Positions 43,961 to 44,096 of a DNA stretch of 44,096 bases are shown piece after piece (within the stretch, counting starts at the first letter, position 1; each line of letters starts with the position of its first letter). The notes beneath the pieces are model-generated. The model did not search any database. It was not told the DNA's origin and worked only from the letters and a program-made list of their open reading frames with translations. The stretch is taken from positions 1 to 44,096 of the forward strand of contig CAIKDP010000058.1 of assembly GCA_903826205.1 (NCBI GenBank), read 5' to 3'. The DNA is from Akkermansiaceae bacterium. GTDB lineage: Bacteria; Verrucomicrobiota; Verrucomicrobiia; Verrucomicrobiales; Akkermansiaceae. The position numbers were made by a program, and so were the translations under genes.

Positions 43961-44096
43961 GCCGGCCGCATACGATGGGCGGACGCGACCCGTGGCATTT
44001 CGTGCCGGACAATAAACGCGTCCCGCCGCAACCCGAACCATGGCTTGCGGAGCTTAACAAGACGTATACGCCGCAGTGCGGCGCGTGTCATCCACC
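43957..44096 (+). CDS. start of an ORF with a CxxCH haem-binding motif (cut by window end)
   Basis: An open frame beginning at the ATGA overlap with the previous stop and running off the window: MSRPHTMGGRDPWHFVPDNK, then a Pro-rich stretch and QCGACHP (CxxCH at 44077-44091). The motif is typical of c-type cytochromes. No signal peptide is present, which supports it being the continuation of the upstream secreted gene after a frameshift or deletion. Confidence 0.4.
   Translation, partial: MSRPHTMGGRDPWHFVPDNKRVPPQPEPWLAELNKTYTPQCGACHP

Overview
The window reads as a chromosomal piece of a GC-rich (about 62-63% by eye) member of the Verrucomicrobiota. The main clues are two giant secreted proteins built of autotransporter-associated beta-strand (PATR) repeats, a fused double GH78 rhamnosidase, a DUF1080 hydrolase, an acetylesterase with two SGNH modules, and secreted proteins ending in a calcium-binding DxDxDG linker plus a small beta domain. 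This is family-level inference; no rRNA is present.

Layout. 1-2467: 3' end of a secreted subtilisin-like protease, then recO and a TPR gene. 2473-6001, minus strand: a compact housekeeping block, in transcription order engB, tRNA-His, rnc, a stand-alone coaB, an inositol-monophosphatase-family gene and ispF. 6160-9514: a RelE-like small protein, a membrane TPR protein and the DNA-uptake channel comEC, converging on trmB (minus). 10297-24049: accessory and carbohydrate-related genes: DUF1080 hydrolase, a beta-helix/HYR protein, double GH78, double acetylesterase, an EamA permease (minus), a four-helix-bundle/zinc-finger protein and an alpha/beta hydrolase. 24350-43310: two tandem PATR giants (2803 and 3497 aa) whose last 1.85 kb are nearly the same. 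43350-44096: a short signal-peptide ORF, an apparently interrupted gene and the start of a possible haem-binding (CxxCH) ORF cut by the window edge.

How the genes may work together. The GH78, the esterase, the DUF1080 protein and the secreted beta-helix proteins fit removal of rhamnose and acetyl groups from a complex polysaccharide outside the cytoplasm; the permease and the alpha/beta hydrolase could belong to the same activity, but there is no clear regulator or outer-membrane porin in the window. The minus-strand block is translation, RNA processing and cofactor metabolism.

The most unusual signal is not a gene. The heptamer TCTAACA (core CTAAC, either strand) recurs through genes and gaps in all reading frames and brings in otherwise rare codons (TTA, CTA, TCT, AGA). 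I counted about 84 cores and about 30 full heptamers by hand, against roughly 55 and 2 expected from base composition. Three tandem TCTAACN units sit in one intergenic gap. With an intact comEC in the window, a DNA-uptake-sequence-like or other highly iterated genomic signal is a reasonable hypothesis. Other short repeats include covarying REP-like hairpins (18895-19077), inverted GGTCATN heptads (3722-3812) and GTCRGACAR nonamers on both sides of the four-helix-bundle gene.
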